DNA from: an uncultured Clostridia bacterium
GTDB taxonomy: Bacteria > Bacillota > Clostridia > UMGS1883
Assembly: GCA_934476455.1 (NCBI GenBank)
Contig: CAKSNY010000006.1
Coordinates: forward strand, 21,001 to 85,000
Direction of reading: 5' to 3'
Length of the DNA: 64,000 nt
Shown here: positions 24,897-33,706 of the stretch, piece after piece
Layout of the letters: each line of letters starts with the position of its first letter
Numbering within the stretch: position 1 is the stretch's first letter
Notes under the pieces: model-generated
What the model saw: the letters and a program-made list of their open reading frames with translations, nothing else
What the model was told of the DNA's origin: nothing
Database searches by the model: none
Position numbers and translations under genes: made by a program

Positions 24897-25688
24897 TTAT
24901 TTTATTATCTCATCACCGTGCTTTTCCATCCACTCAATAGCCGCATCATATTCTTCATAATCAAGGTCTGCCATTGTATTTGTATGCAGAACAACCCCCT
25001 CTGCCTCGCCCCGAAGAATTTTCTCGCGGTACCAGTCAAGCTGCCATGTAACCGCCTTTGCGGTGGCGCGGCACTTTTCGCCGAAATTGTAAAGATAGCA
25101 TCCGAAAAGGCGCCGTTTGCCCTCTGTAAGCTTTTTAAAAATTTCAAATTTTTCAGGGATTAACGGCACATCAGACTCTTTCCATGTCCACATAATTATA
25201 CCGTCAAAAGGTTCCAGATATTTTTTAAAATCTTCGTCTTTTTCCTTATCGGCGCCGAATTCCCAAGTATACAACACCATCCACATACTAAGAGGGCGTA
25301 CTTCGTTTTCGTGCAATCTTTTTCGTATGTTCCATAAATTTTCAATGGGTATGTCCTTATATTTCCCGTCGCGCTGAAAATCATCAAAAACCACTCTGCC
25401 TATATTGGGAAAATCTGCCGCTTCTTTTATAAGAGGCTCAATTATTTCGGGTTTTGTTCCTGCCTCAAAACATTCCCAGCCCACCTCGTGCAGGGTTTTA
25501 AAAGATTTATTGTACTGGCGCCTGTTTACGTTTGCTTTCATCGGTATCATAAATGTATTTTTTACACCAAGATACAAACAGCCCTCCATGGGTGTCATAC
25601 GCGATATATTGTGATGTCCGTACTCGTCACTGTCATTGAAATACCCCTCCGGATGTCCCCACAGCCAAAATCTGTCCCTGAGCATCAT
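24897..25688 (-). CDS. Unrecognised soluble protein, possibly TIM-barrel-like
   Basis: A 263-residue protein without signal peptide or membrane segment; I do not recognise the family. It is rich in Trp, Asp and Glu, with alternating beta-like strings ('IGRVVFDDF', 'LSMWMVLYTW', 'FDGIIMWTW', 'LFGCYLYNFG', 'AEGVVLHTN') and helices between them, the pattern of a (beta/alpha)8 barrel of the sugar-enzyme type. Acidic residues at strand ends (V-F-D-D, W-T-W-K-E) could be catalytic, but this is speculation. It follows the M24 gene by 12 bases, starts behind GGGGAG, and is the last gene of the phosphotriesterase-M24 operon. Confidence 0.75.
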   Translation of the reverse strand: MMLRDRFWLWGHPEGYFNDSDEYGHHNISRMTPMEGCLYLGVKNTFMIPMKANVNRRQYNKSFKTLHEVGWECFEAGTKPEIIEPLIKEAADFPNIGRVVFDDFQRDGKYKDIPIENLWNIRKRLHENEVRPLSMWMVLYTWEFGADKEKDEDFKKYLEPFDGIIMWTWKESDVPLIPEKFEIFKKLTEGKRRLFGCYLYNFGEKCRATAKAVTWQLDWYREKILRGEAEGVVLHTNTMADLDYEEYDAAIEWMEKHGDEIIK

Positions 25689-25700
25689 ATTATATCTCCC

Positions 25701-26888
25701 CTAACATTCTATTTCAAACATCTTGCGCGGATAATTCGTAAGATTTTCCACGCCGTCTTTCGTTATACACACAACGTCCTCAATCCGCAGCCCTGTTTTC
25801 GTTTTTGCCGAGCCTAAAAATATGTCAACACAAAACGCCATATTTTCTTTAAGCAAATAATCGGAACTTGTTTCAATCCACGGGGTTTCCCCCTCCATTG
25901 TACCGTTTCCGTGGCAAGGTCCGTAAAGAAGCCAATCTCCGTATCCAAGCTTCGTAACATTTTCTATATGAAACTTTGCCACATCACACGCGGGAATCCC
26001 GGGTCTTAACATATCTATTATATCCTTTTGCGCTTTATATGCCGCTTCTATAAGAGAGCGCTGCTCATCGGTTGCCTTTCCGAAAACCACCGGCCGCCCG
26101 ATGCTTGAAGCATATCCGTCCACACGAGCACCTATTTGGATAAACGTCATATCGCCCTTTTGTATCTCTTTATTCCGCGGGCGGCTTATCGCTTGGTTAG
26201 AGCCTTTGCCTGTAAGCACCCACAGCGGGTATGACTCGCGCTCTGCACCAAGCTCGTGCATTTTTCCGAGAGCAAGACCGACAACCTGCTGCTCTGTCAT
26301 TCCCACGCGGATATTTTGCAGCACATAATCAAACGTTTCCGCTGTAATACGCGCAGCTGCACGCATACACTCGATTTCCGCTTCTGTTTTGTGCATTCGT
26401 ATGTCATTTACAACTTTATCTGCTTTTTCTATTTCAATATTTCCATGCTTTGAAAGCGCATCCGAAAGTGCCTCGTATACGCCTATCGTCATTAAAGGAA
26501 GACCTGCAACGCCAAAACGCTTTACACTTTTTCCGTTCATAAGTTTATCAATCACAGTTGTAAAGGTTATAAGCTTTTCACCCGGATATTCGGGCTCAGA
26601 CGATTCGCGGAAAGCCTTAAGTTTGTAAATCTCATTTATTTTCGAGCGGTCCGACGCATAAGTGTAGCTTTCCGGTCCTATTAAAAGAATTGCGTCACCG
26701 TCTTGAGGGATTAAAACTCCCGCCGTTTCAAATGACGGCCAATAGTTAGAAAAGTAGCGGACAAACTGCGGCTCTGCTTCGTTTCCATAACATAAAATCA
26801 GGTCATAGCCCTCGTTTTTCATTGTCTTTTGTACTTTTTTTACGCGTTCTTTATATTCATAATCAGGAATTGACGGTATATTTAACAT
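25701..26888 (-). CDS. M24 creatinase-like protein lacking metal-binding Asp residues
   Basis: A 395-residue pita-bread-fold protein with an N-terminal creatinase domain (about 1-160) and a C-terminal M24 domain (about 165-395). M24 peptidases bind two metals through Asp, Asp, His, Glu, Glu. Here the block that should hold both Asp reads 'QIGARVDGYASSIGRP' (Gln and Ser at those places), and the first Glu is Asp in 'FCVDIFL'. The His in 'GPCHGNG' and the Glu in 'RIED' remain. It is therefore not an ordinary aminopeptidase; creatinase itself is a metal-free relative. The ATG at 26888 has an AAAGGAG site inside the end of the upstream gene. Confidence 0.85.
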   Translation of the reverse strand: MLNIPSIPDYEYKERVKKVQKTMKNEGYDLILCYGNEAEPQFVRYFSNYWPSFETAGVLIPQDGDAILLIGPESYTYASDRSKINEIYKLKAFRESSEPEYPGEKLITFTTVIDKLMNGKSVKRFGVAGLPLMTIGVYEALSDALSKHGNIEIEKADKVVNDIRMHKTEAEIECMRAAARITAETFDYVLQNIRVGMTEQQVVGLALGKMHELGAERESYPLWVLTGKGSNQAISRPRNKEIQKGDMTFIQIGARVDGYASSIGRPVVFGKATDEQRSLIEAAYKAQKDIIDMLRPGIPACDVAKFHIENVTKLGYGDWLLYGPCHGNGTMEGETPWIETSSDYLLKENMAFCVDIFLGSAKTKTGLRIEDVVCITKDGVENLTNYPRKMFEIEC

Positions 26889-26893
26889 TATTA

Positions 26894-27931
26894 TTACTCC
26901 TTTCCGCAAAGCCAATCTGCCGGGTTTTTAATAAGCAAAGTGTTAATCTGTTCATCTGTTATGCCTTCATCCTCCATCATTGGAACGATGTTTGTTAAAA
27001 CATGGTCATAACCCCATCCGCCATATGTGTGAAGTAAATTCTTTAAACATACGTCACAAGAAAGCAAAATTTGTTTTTCATAGCCGGCATCAAGAAGTTT
27101 TTTTAACAACGATACACGCTGTGTATCGTGCACAAACAAACCGTAGCCCGAGTTTCTTACCTCGCGCCTGATATAGTATTCTTTTCCGAAATTATCAAAC
27201 TCAACGTAAACGCCTTTTTCAAGAAGATTGAAAATATAGTCCTCTCGGTTTTCAACGTCTGTGTGGCTGATGCATATTCTGCTCGGGTCGGCGCCGCCGG
27301 AAAGCAATATATCCGCAGCTTCTTTTCCGTTTGTTGTCCATGGATTTATATGTACGTTTATAGCAGCTCCGGTGTCTTTGTGTGCCATTGCTGCGGCTCT
27401 CAGCACACGGCGTTCTTTGTCATCAAATATTTCGCTTATTCCGATTTCCCCTATATATCCGGCACATATTCCGTCGATGCCTTCTGTCAGCTCACGTACC
27501 ATAATATTTGCAATTTCTCTTTCAGACATCGAAGAAAGCTCCTTAGGATGTGTTTCTCCGACATAAAAGCCGGTTCCCATAATGATATTAAGCCCTGTTT
27601 CTTCTGAAATCTGCCGCAGCGCCGCGGGATTTCTCCCTATTCCCGGAAGTGATGCATCTACAACGGTGCTACCCCCTGCGTTTTTAAAAAACATCAATTC
27701 CTTTTTTGCTAAATTCGTATCATCTAAAAGCAAATTGTCACGAAGCGCATAACAATCGCGGCTTAACACACCAAGATATTGCATTTCGACCTTCTGTGTT
27801 TCGGGGTTGTCAACCCCCGGCACGGGAAGTGCCTGATAAAATGCGGTTAAATCAAGCAGCACATGTTCATGCGTCGCCGTTATTTTTAACATATCCCGCG
27901 TAATTGTTCCCCTAACGCTTTTAATATTCAT
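26894..27931 (-). CDS. Phosphotriesterase-family metal-dependent hydrolase
   Basis: A 345-residue amidohydrolase-superfamily protein. The binuclear site is visible: H21-x-H23 in 'THEHVLLD', a Glu in 'IGEIGIS' where phosphotriesterase has the carboxylated Lys, His in 'INVHINPW', His in 'ISHTDVEN' and Asp in 'LLSCDVCLK'. Members with Glu act as lactonases or on small esters, so a sugar-lactone substrate is plausible in this catabolic setting. It is first in the operon with the M24 protein and the unknown 263-residue protein, and has an unusually strong AGGAGAGGGGGAGG leader. Confidence 0.87.
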   Translation of the reverse strand: MNIKSVRGTITRDMLKITATHEHVLLDLTAFYQALPVPGVDNPETQKVEMQYLGVLSRDCYALRDNLLLDDTNLAKKELMFFKNAGGSTVVDASLPGIGRNPAALRQISEETGLNIIMGTGFYVGETHPKELSSMSEREIANIMVRELTEGIDGICAGYIGEIGISEIFDDKERRVLRAAAMAHKDTGAAINVHINPWTTNGKEAADILLSGGADPSRICISHTDVENREDYIFNLLEKGVYVEFDNFGKEYYIRREVRNSGYGLFVHDTQRVSLLKKLLDAGYEKQILLSCDVCLKNLLHTYGGWGYDHVLTNIVPMMEDEGITDEQINTLLIKNPADWLCGKE

Positions 27932-27985
27932 ATAACCTCCCCCTCTCCTTTTAAATTTATTTTATACCGATTTTTCTATTTTTTC

Positions 27986-28017
27986 TATGGGAAATTGTGT
28001 CTTAAATATAGGAAATT
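27986..28017. promoter_or_regulatory. AraC-type operator: 21-bp-spaced direct repeat
   Basis: TATGGGAAATT (27986-27996) and TATAGGAAATT (28007-28017) are near-identical and 21 bases apart, lying 55-85 bases before the phosphotriesterase gene, which has only a weak promoter-like sequence. The AraC regulator encoded next door (28063-28953) is the likely ligand. Confidence 0.5.
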
Positions 28018-28020
28018 TGC

Positions 28021-28071
28021 TTATTATAGAAAAAATGCACAAGCTTTAGCTGTGCATTTTTTCTATAATAA
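28021..28071 (-). terminator. Terminator with 21-bp perfect stem overlapping the AraC stop codon
   Basis: Arms 28021-28041 and 28051-28071 are exact reverse complements with a nine-base loop. The upstream arm contains the last two Leu codons and the TAG stop (28063-28065) of the AraC gene. On the minus strand the second arm includes a T-rich run. Confidence 0.85.
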
Positions 28072-28953
28072 ATTTTCACGGTATTGCTTTGGCGTACATC
28101 CCTTATATTTTTTAAATGCCGAATAAAATGTCTTCATATCACTAAAACCGCAATCGGATGCAATATCAGTAATTGTTCTTTGGGTGGTTTTAAGCAGACG
28201 GCACGCCTCTTTTAGCCGAATTTCCCGCAAAAAAACATGTATAGAAAGACCTGTCGATTGTTTAAAAAGCTTCGATATATAGTTTTTGTTAAAAAAAAGC
28301 TTTGATGCAAGCTCATCTGTTTTAATTTTTATACTGTAGTTATTTTCAATAAAACTTGTGATTTTTGACACAAGCTCCCGCTGGACAGCAGACAAGGAGC
28401 TTTTATCCGCCTGAATTTTTCTGAGCAGTTTGATAATTATTTCCGCAATGTATACACGTATAAGATTTATGTACCCGTTTTTTTTGCTGCTGTATTCTTC
28501 ATATATTTTTTCAAAAATATCACCAATTTCATAGCCGCAATCCTCTATAAGATTAAAGCTTGATTTAAAATCCTTGCTCTCCGGAAACAAAGAATAAAAC
28601 AGGAATGAATCTGCCAAAAGTGAAAAATCCTCCCCTGTAAGACTGGTCTTTTCCAGAAAATCCGGCGTAAACATAAGGTCATATGCTAAAAATGGTTCGG
28701 GATAACCCTCTTCGGGCAAAAAGGTGTGTGCTTCATTGCAATTGATAACGGAAACATCACCTTTTACAACGGAATATTCATTATCATCTATAATATGACG
28801 CGCTTTTCCGGATATAATATAAACCATTTCAATAAACTTATGTTTGTGTAAAATGCCTACATACTTTTCACATTCATCCGAGCGATGAATATATACATTA
28901 GTACCGGGTTCAAAAAAATAATCTTTTTCAATTGTCACAGGCAGCGTATCCAT
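28063..28953 (-). CDS. AraC-family transcriptional regulator with cupin sensor
   Basis: A 296-residue regulator. The N-terminal cupin domain (about 20-110, 'HKHKFIEMVYIISGKARHI' and 'NCNEAHTFLPEEG') senses a sugar, and two C-terminal helix-turn-helix motifs (about 195-295) end in 'SDMKTFYSAFKKYKGCTPKQ'. It starts behind GGAGG, 35 bases after the SGNH esterase gene, so it is transcribed with it from the promoter at 30118-30146. The operator-like repeats just downstream suggest it controls the phosphotriesterase-M24 operon. Confidence 0.92.
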   Translation of the reverse strand: MDTLPVTIEKDYFFEPGTNVYIHRSDECEKYVGILHKHKFIEMVYIISGKARHIIDDNEYSVVKGDVSVINCNEAHTFLPEEGYPEPFLAYDLMFTPDFLEKTSLTGEDFSLLADSFLFYSLFPESKDFKSSFNLIEDCGYEIGDIFEKIYEEYSSKKNGYINLIRVYIAEIIIKLLRKIQADKSSLSAVQRELVSKITSFIENNYSIKIKTDELASKLFFNKNYISKLFKQSTGLSIHVFLREIRLKEACRLLKTTQRTITDIASDCGFSDMKTFYSAFKKYKGCTPKQYRENLL

Positions 28954-28988
28954 ACAATATGTCCTCCGAAGGTTTGTATCATTATGAA

Positions 28989-30074
28989 TTACTTTTTTTC
29001 AATTGCCTCTTTTACAATCGGGTAAATTCCCCTTGCCATCAGTAAAAAGCCGAGGTCATTTGGGTGGCACAGGTCAACCGTTGCGCTTTCGCGCTCCACA
29101 TTGTCGAAAAAGCGCATACCGTCTGCAAAATATACGTTCTTGTCACCGCTTGCAACTGCATTGTGGTATGTGTTTAAAATAATTTGCTTTCTTTGTAATG
29201 CATCATCGTATTTGTCTGTGTCGGCGTACGGTCTGCTTACCATCACAACCGGAAGTTCGGGGTTATATTTTCGTATTTCTTTAAAAAACGGTTCGTGTGT
29301 TTCAGCAAGATACTGCGGCGTAGGTGCGTTGTAATCATAATCATACACAAAGCAGCACAAATCTTTTTTTGCAATTTCCCTGGCAACACATACCTCTCCC
29401 TTTGCATTTCCGGAGAAGCCGAGATTTATACATTCTGCACCTATTTTTCTTGCAACGGCTGCACAGTAGCTGTTTGACGGGCGCGAAACACAACCGCCGT
29501 GTGTTATTGACGAGCCGTAAAATGCGATCGGCTTTTCAATGGGATATTTCGGCGGCGGAAGAATATCGGAATTTTCATCAAGTCCTACGTAAAGCTGTGT
29601 AATTCCCGAATAAAGCGGGAAATATATTTTATATTCTTTCATACCGCCGTACAGCTCGCACGAAAATTCAAATTCTGTTTCTTTATCGGCGGTATCTACC
29701 TCCGGCGAAAGATTGCGTAAAAAACGCTCTTTTCCGCTTTCTGCAACACATACGTCAAAACCGGCTGTCCCTGTAATGGGCATATGCTTAAGCAAATCAA
29801 TAATTCTGTACTGAACCTTCAGCATAAGATGTTTGCTGTCTGTTTTAAAATGCAGCGCCCCGCCGGGTGTTCTGTGGGCAAGCTCAACAAGCCTTTCCTT
29901 TCCGTCCTGATTAAGCTCGGAAAATATTTTCTCGGGCAGGCGGCAAAAAATGTCGCTGTTTTCATTTTTCCATAAAAATCCTTCAAGAATATCGGCTGTA
30001 ATGCTGTGAAGCTTATAGTTTACATTTTCTGCACCTTTTTGCACAAAATTTGTGTCGAGCTGCCTAATATCCAT
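28989..30074 (-). CDS. SGNH/GDSL-family esterase with N-terminal beta domain
   Basis: A 361-residue cytoplasmic protein (no signal peptide). The N-terminal beta-rich domain (about 1-165) is of the SGNH_hydro_3-associated type. The SGNH core (about 175-360) has the nucleophile Ser in 'FYGSSITHGG', block II Gly in 'LGFSGNAKGE' and the Asp-x-x-His pair in 'VDLCHPND'; block III Asn is less clear in this text. Such enzymes remove acetyl or other acyl groups from sugars. Next to a GH20-like enzyme it may de-acylate imported oligosaccharides (inference). Confidence 0.85.
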   Translation of the reverse strand: MDIRQLDTNFVQKGAENVNYKLHSITADILEGFLWKNENSDIFCRLPEKIFSELNQDGKERLVELAHRTPGGALHFKTDSKHLMLKVQYRIIDLLKHMPITGTAGFDVCVAESGKERFLRNLSPEVDTADKETEFEFSCELYGGMKEYKIYFPLYSGITQLYVGLDENSDILPPPKYPIEKPIAFYGSSITHGGCVSRPSNSYCAAVARKIGAECINLGFSGNAKGEVCVAREIAKKDLCCFVYDYDYNAPTPQYLAETHEPFFKEIRKYNPELPVVMVSRPYADTDKYDDALQRKQIILNTYHNAVASGDKNVYFADGMRFFDNVERESATVDLCHPNDLGFLLMARGIYPIVKEAIEKK

Positions 30075-30117
30075 ACAAAACTCCCCTATCTGTTATTGTC
30101 TGTTTACTTTCAACGGT

Positions 30118-30146
30118 ATTATACACCCTCGTTGCGGGCACGTCAA
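30118..30146 (-). promoter_or_regulatory. Internal promoter before the SGNH esterase gene
   Basis: On the minus strand TTGACG (30141-30146) and TATAAT (30118-30123) have a 17-base spacer in the 75-bp gap after the GH20-like gene. The esterase and AraC genes can therefore be expressed without the GH20-like gene. Confidence 0.8.
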
Positions 30147-30149
30147 GCA

Positions 30150-31724
30150 TTATATATTGTTGACCGATGCTATAAGATTCCATTTATATTTTCCCGCATC
30201 CTTTGTAAGAATCGGTTCGTCAAGTTCAGGTATTGAAACGGCAGGATTTTTAATATATTCTGCCAATCTATTTTTACAGGAAGCAATTCGCAGAAGCAAA
30301 CCACCGATGCGAATGTCCTGCACATCAAACCCATGCGGCTTGTTCTCGGCAAACCAGCGTTTTTGATGCAGTGTGTGAAACTCTTTTAAAAGATTTTCTA
30401 ACTTTTCACATTCATAAACAAGCCTTTTAAGTTCATCCGTATCACCTTTTTTATAAGCTGCGTGTATATTTGCACCAAGTGCAGCCTTTATGCTGAGAAC
30501 CTCCGAAAGCTTTTCATATGTTTTAAACATATACTCATACTTTCCTGCTTTACTTACCTCTGATATTTTTTTTGCAAGCTTCTCATAATAGAGATTATCT
30601 TCATTCTTACATATTGCATCGCGTATTCCTAAAAAAATGTCGTTGTACAAAAGGTATTTAGACGAAAAGCGCGAGTGTCTTTCATTTTTTATGCTTAATT
30701 TGTCAAGCAGCATAAAGTCGTCAAAATTGTACCCCGTTATTGCGTAAAACTTTTCTTTTATAGTGTTTATGTCTGTATTTCCGTGTGCAGTCTCGGCAGC
30801 GTATAAAAGCGTGGGCAAAACGGCAAATTTTGAACACTCGGAGCCGTTGTCACCCCAAAGCGTAATAAAAATTCCGTCAACGCCTTCTTGGTTGCAGACA
30901 GAAAGTGCCGCTTTTGTAGCATTTACGCTAAACCCGTTATCCGGTGCAAAACCTGCCCATGTCCATGCGCCGCCGGCAAAATAAACGGGTCTGTCAAACA
31001 TTTTATTTGTTTGTATCATTTTTTTGTAATGCTCAACATCTTCGCTGTAATAATCCCAATAAACAAGAGAAATGTTTTTCGGCAGCTTTGCCTTTTCCAA
31101 AATTTTTTCGCAATCGGCTTCGTCATACTGGTTATCCACGCCGAGGGCAAGCTGACAGAACATATCGCTCCAAATCATAGGCTCTATATTATATTTTTCG
31201 GCAATTTCGCACACACGGTGCAAATGTCTGTTTATAATATCAAATCTATCTCCAAACTTATGATTTTTAAGATATTTTCCAAGACCCACGCGCACCGCTT
31301 CATCCATTCCGATGTGAACTCTTGTGGAGGTAAAACATTCTGAAACGGTTTTTAACATATCATCTATCAGAGCGTACGTATTTTCATCATCGCACAATAA
31401 AATATCATCACAATCATTTATACTGTCAAATTCGTCGGTCCAGCGGAACATATTTTCAAGATGAGCCAGCGTTTGTATGCAAGCTACAAGCTCTATCCCG
31501 ATTTCATTGCAGTATGAATCTATATCCTTAAGCTCTTCTTTGGTATACTTTCCGCGTAAGTGTCCGAAATACGGTCTTTGCGGTATTTCATATGTATCTT
31601 CGGTATAAAGCAAAAGCGTGTTATATCCCATTTTTTTGATTAACGCCGCATATTCCTTCACAACCTCCGGTTTCATAACCGCATTTCGGGAGCAATCTAT
31701 CATAACACCCAGCATTCTGTTCAT
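30150..31724 (-). CDS. GH20-like beta-N-acetylhexosaminidase
   Basis: A 524-residue protein without a signal peptide. The (beta/alpha)8 barrel (about 1-335) carries the GH20 catalytic pair D141-E142 in 'HIGMDEAVRVG', where Glu is the acid and Asp assists the substrate N-acetyl group. A helical C-terminal region (about 345-490) follows, as in the shorter Gram-positive GH20 enzymes. It would release GlcNAc or GalNAc from imported oligosaccharides. It has its own strong promoter and a GGAGG site seven bases before the ATG. Confidence 0.85.
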   Translation of the reverse strand: MNRMLGVMIDCSRNAVMKPEVVKEYAALIKKMGYNTLLLYTEDTYEIPQRPYFGHLRGKYTKEELKDIDSYCNEIGIELVACIQTLAHLENMFRWTDEFDSINDCDDILLCDDENTYALIDDMLKTVSECFTSTRVHIGMDEAVRVGLGKYLKNHKFGDRFDIINRHLHRVCEIAEKYNIEPMIWSDMFCQLALGVDNQYDEADCEKILEKAKLPKNISLVYWDYYSEDVEHYKKMIQTNKMFDRPVYFAGGAWTWAGFAPDNGFSVNATKAALSVCNQEGVDGIFITLWGDNGSECSKFAVLPTLLYAAETAHGNTDINTIKEKFYAITGYNFDDFMLLDKLSIKNERHSRFSSKYLLYNDIFLGIRDAICKNEDNLYYEKLAKKISEVSKAGKYEYMFKTYEKLSEVLSIKAALGANIHAAYKKGDTDELKRLVYECEKLENLLKEFHTLHQKRWFAENKPHGFDVQDIRIGGLLLRIASCKNRLAEYIKNPAVSIPELDEPILTKDAGKYKWNLIASVNNI

Positions 31725-31762
31725 TGGTTTTCCTCCGTAACTTAAATTTTACTATCGGACAC

Positions 31763-31791
31763 ATTGTACACAAAATTAAAGCCGGTGTCAA
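31763..31791 (-). promoter_or_regulatory. Promoter of the GH20-like gene
   Basis: On the minus strand TTGACA (31786-31791) and TACAAT (31763-31768) have a 17-base spacer, just after the terminator of the lysine-transporter gene. Confidence 0.78.
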
Positions 31792-31802
31792 CAATAAAGC
31801 AC

Positions 31803-31846
31803 AAAAAAACCGCAGCAATATGAAATCACTTTGCTGCGGCTTTTTT
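31803..31846 (-). terminator. Terminator of the lysine-transporter gene
   Basis: A 16-base stem with a single G-U-type mismatch (31803-31818 and 31831-31846), GC-rich core and a run of seven T on the minus strand. It sits right after the stop codon at 31855. Confidence 0.88.
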
Positions 31847-31854
31847 CGCTTTAT

Positions 31855-33678
31855 TTATGCCTGTTTTTTGTTTGTTATAGTTTTAATCACAAACATTGTT
31901 GTCACTGTAATAATGATTCCGAGCGGAAGCATTATCTTCCAGCTTTGTACAAAGCCTGCAATAATATATACGACAAACGATATTGCCGCAACGGTCATTG
32001 CATACGGAAGCTGTGTCGAAACATGGTTTAAATGATTGCACTGTCCGCCCGCCGATGCCATAATAGTAGTATCTGAAATAGGCGAACAATGGTCGCCGCA
32101 TACAGCACCCGCCATACAAGCAGATATTGCGATTATGGATATCTCGTGGTCAATTGAGCCGCCGAACACCGCCAAAACAATCGGTATAAGTATTCCGAAG
32201 GTTCCCCAAGACGTTCCCGTTGCAAAGGAAAGCCCCACACCTATTAAGAAAACAATTGCCGGGAGCAGCGGTATAAACGCACTTGCTTCGTTTCGTACAA
32301 ACTCCGCAATAAAGACCTTAGCGCCAAGGCTGTCTGTCATCACCTTAAGTGTCCATGCACATGTAAGGATAAGTATTGCCGGAACCATGGCTTTAAATCC
32401 CTCCGGTACAGAATCCATACATTCCTTAAAGCTTAATATTTTTCTGAGCATAAAATAAATTATCGAGAATATAAGCCCGGCAAAAGAACCTATCACAAGC
32501 CCTACGGATGCATCTGCGCCCGAAAATGCGCCGATAAAGTCGTGATATGTATCCCCGTTTGTGAAAAATCCGCCGGAATACAGAAGACCGAGCATACAGG
32601 TAAGAATAAGCACCGCCACCGGAACAACCAAATCCCATACGCTGCCCTTTGTGTCCTGCGCACGCGTTTCTACTTCCTCTATCCGCGCTCTGCCCTCTTC
32701 TGAAAAAAGGTCGCCGTTTGCGGCGTTCTCTTCATGCTTTTTCATCGGACCGTAATCAAACTGCATAAGAGAAATCGCTATCATCATTGTAATTGTTAAA
32801 AGAGCGTAAAAATTATACGGAATTGTTCTTATAAACAGTTCAAGCCCGCCAATCTGTTCTTCCGAAACAAAGCCTGCAACTGCCGCTGCCCACGAAGAAA
32901 TAGGTGCAATTATACAAACGGGAGCTGCCGTTGCATCTATTAAGTACGAAAGCTTCGAGCGCGAAATGTTAAACTTATCCGTCACAGGGCGCATTACAGA
33001 GCCAACCGTAAGGCAGTTAAAATAATCATCCACAAATATCAAAACGCCGAGCGCTATTGTTGCAAGCTGTGCGCCGACCTTTGTTTTTATATGCTTAGCC
33101 GTCCATCTGCCAAAAGCTGCCGATCCGCCCGATTTATTCATAAGTGCAACAATTGTTCCAAGAACAACAAGGAAAAACAAAATTCCTATATTGTACGAAT
33201 CAGCTACGGCAGCAACAAAACCGCCTTCAAATAAATGGTCAATTGTTCCTTTTAAGCTAAAGTTGGAATACAGCAGTGCACCTGTAAGTATTCCTATGAA
33301 AAGAGATGAATACACCTCTTTTGTTATGAGTGCAAGCGCTATTGCTATAACGGGCGGCAAAAGCGCCAAGAGTGTTGCATACGGTTTAACATCGTCACGC
33401 TTTGCGTCAAGTGCTTTTTTCAAGTTCTCCGTAAAGTTTTCTCCGCCGACATTATCCGAATAGTTGTCAATAAAAGCAGAAGCTGCCGTGCGGTAATTTT
33501 CAGCCTCTTCTTCACCCAATTCTTTTCGATTGTAATCGCCGTTTTCGTTAATGAAAGCCACCGCTTCTTCATTGTTGGTTAAATCCTGTGCAAATACCGC
33601 AAGCGGCATTATGCTTACAGCAGCCATAACAAGAAGAAACAGCATTGCGGCAATCCTTTTTGTGCTTTGTTTTCTCAT
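31855..33678 (-). CDS. lysW: NhaC-family transporter under lysine riboswitch (LysW-type lysine transporter)
   Basis: A 607-residue membrane protein of the NhaC ion-antiporter superfamily with about a dozen membrane segments and the conserved 'GVLIFVDDYFNCL' and 'CGDHCSPISDTT' regions. Genes of this family placed behind lysine riboswitches have been assigned as lysine transporters (LysW), and such a riboswitch precedes this gene, so lysine uptake is much more likely than Na+/H+ exchange. The start at 33678 has a GGGAG site six bases away. Oddly, the protein begins with a cleavable-looking signal peptide (about 1-31) and an acidic region of about 75 residues outside the membrane before the first transporter segment. 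Confidence 0.87.
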   Translation of the reverse strand: MRKQSTKRIAAMLFLLVMAAVSIMPLAVFAQDLTNNEEAVAFINENGDYNRKELGEEEAENYRTAASAFIDNYSDNVGGENFTENLKKALDAKRDDVKPYATLLALLPPVIAIALALITKEVYSSLFIGILTGALLYSNFSLKGTIDHLFEGGFVAAVADSYNIGILFFLVVLGTIVALMNKSGGSAAFGRWTAKHIKTKVGAQLATIALGVLIFVDDYFNCLTVGSVMRPVTDKFNISRSKLSYLIDATAAPVCIIAPISSWAAAVAGFVSEEQIGGLELFIRTIPYNFYALLTITMMIAISLMQFDYGPMKKHEENAANGDLFSEEGRARIEEVETRAQDTKGSVWDLVVPVAVLILTCMLGLLYSGGFFTNGDTYHDFIGAFSGADASVGLVIGSFAGLIFSIIYFMLRKILSFKECMDSVPEGFKAMVPAILILTCAWTLKVMTDSLGAKVFIAEFVRNEASAFIPLLPAIVFLIGVGLSFATGTSWGTFGILIPIVLAVFGGSIDHEISIIAISACMAGAVCGDHCSPISDTTIMASAGGQCNHLNHVSTQLPYAMTVAAISFVVYIIAGFVQSWKIMLPLGIIITVTTMFVIKTITNKKQA

Positions 33679-33706
33679 TTCATTCTCCCTTTCTTTTTTC
33701 TTGCGT

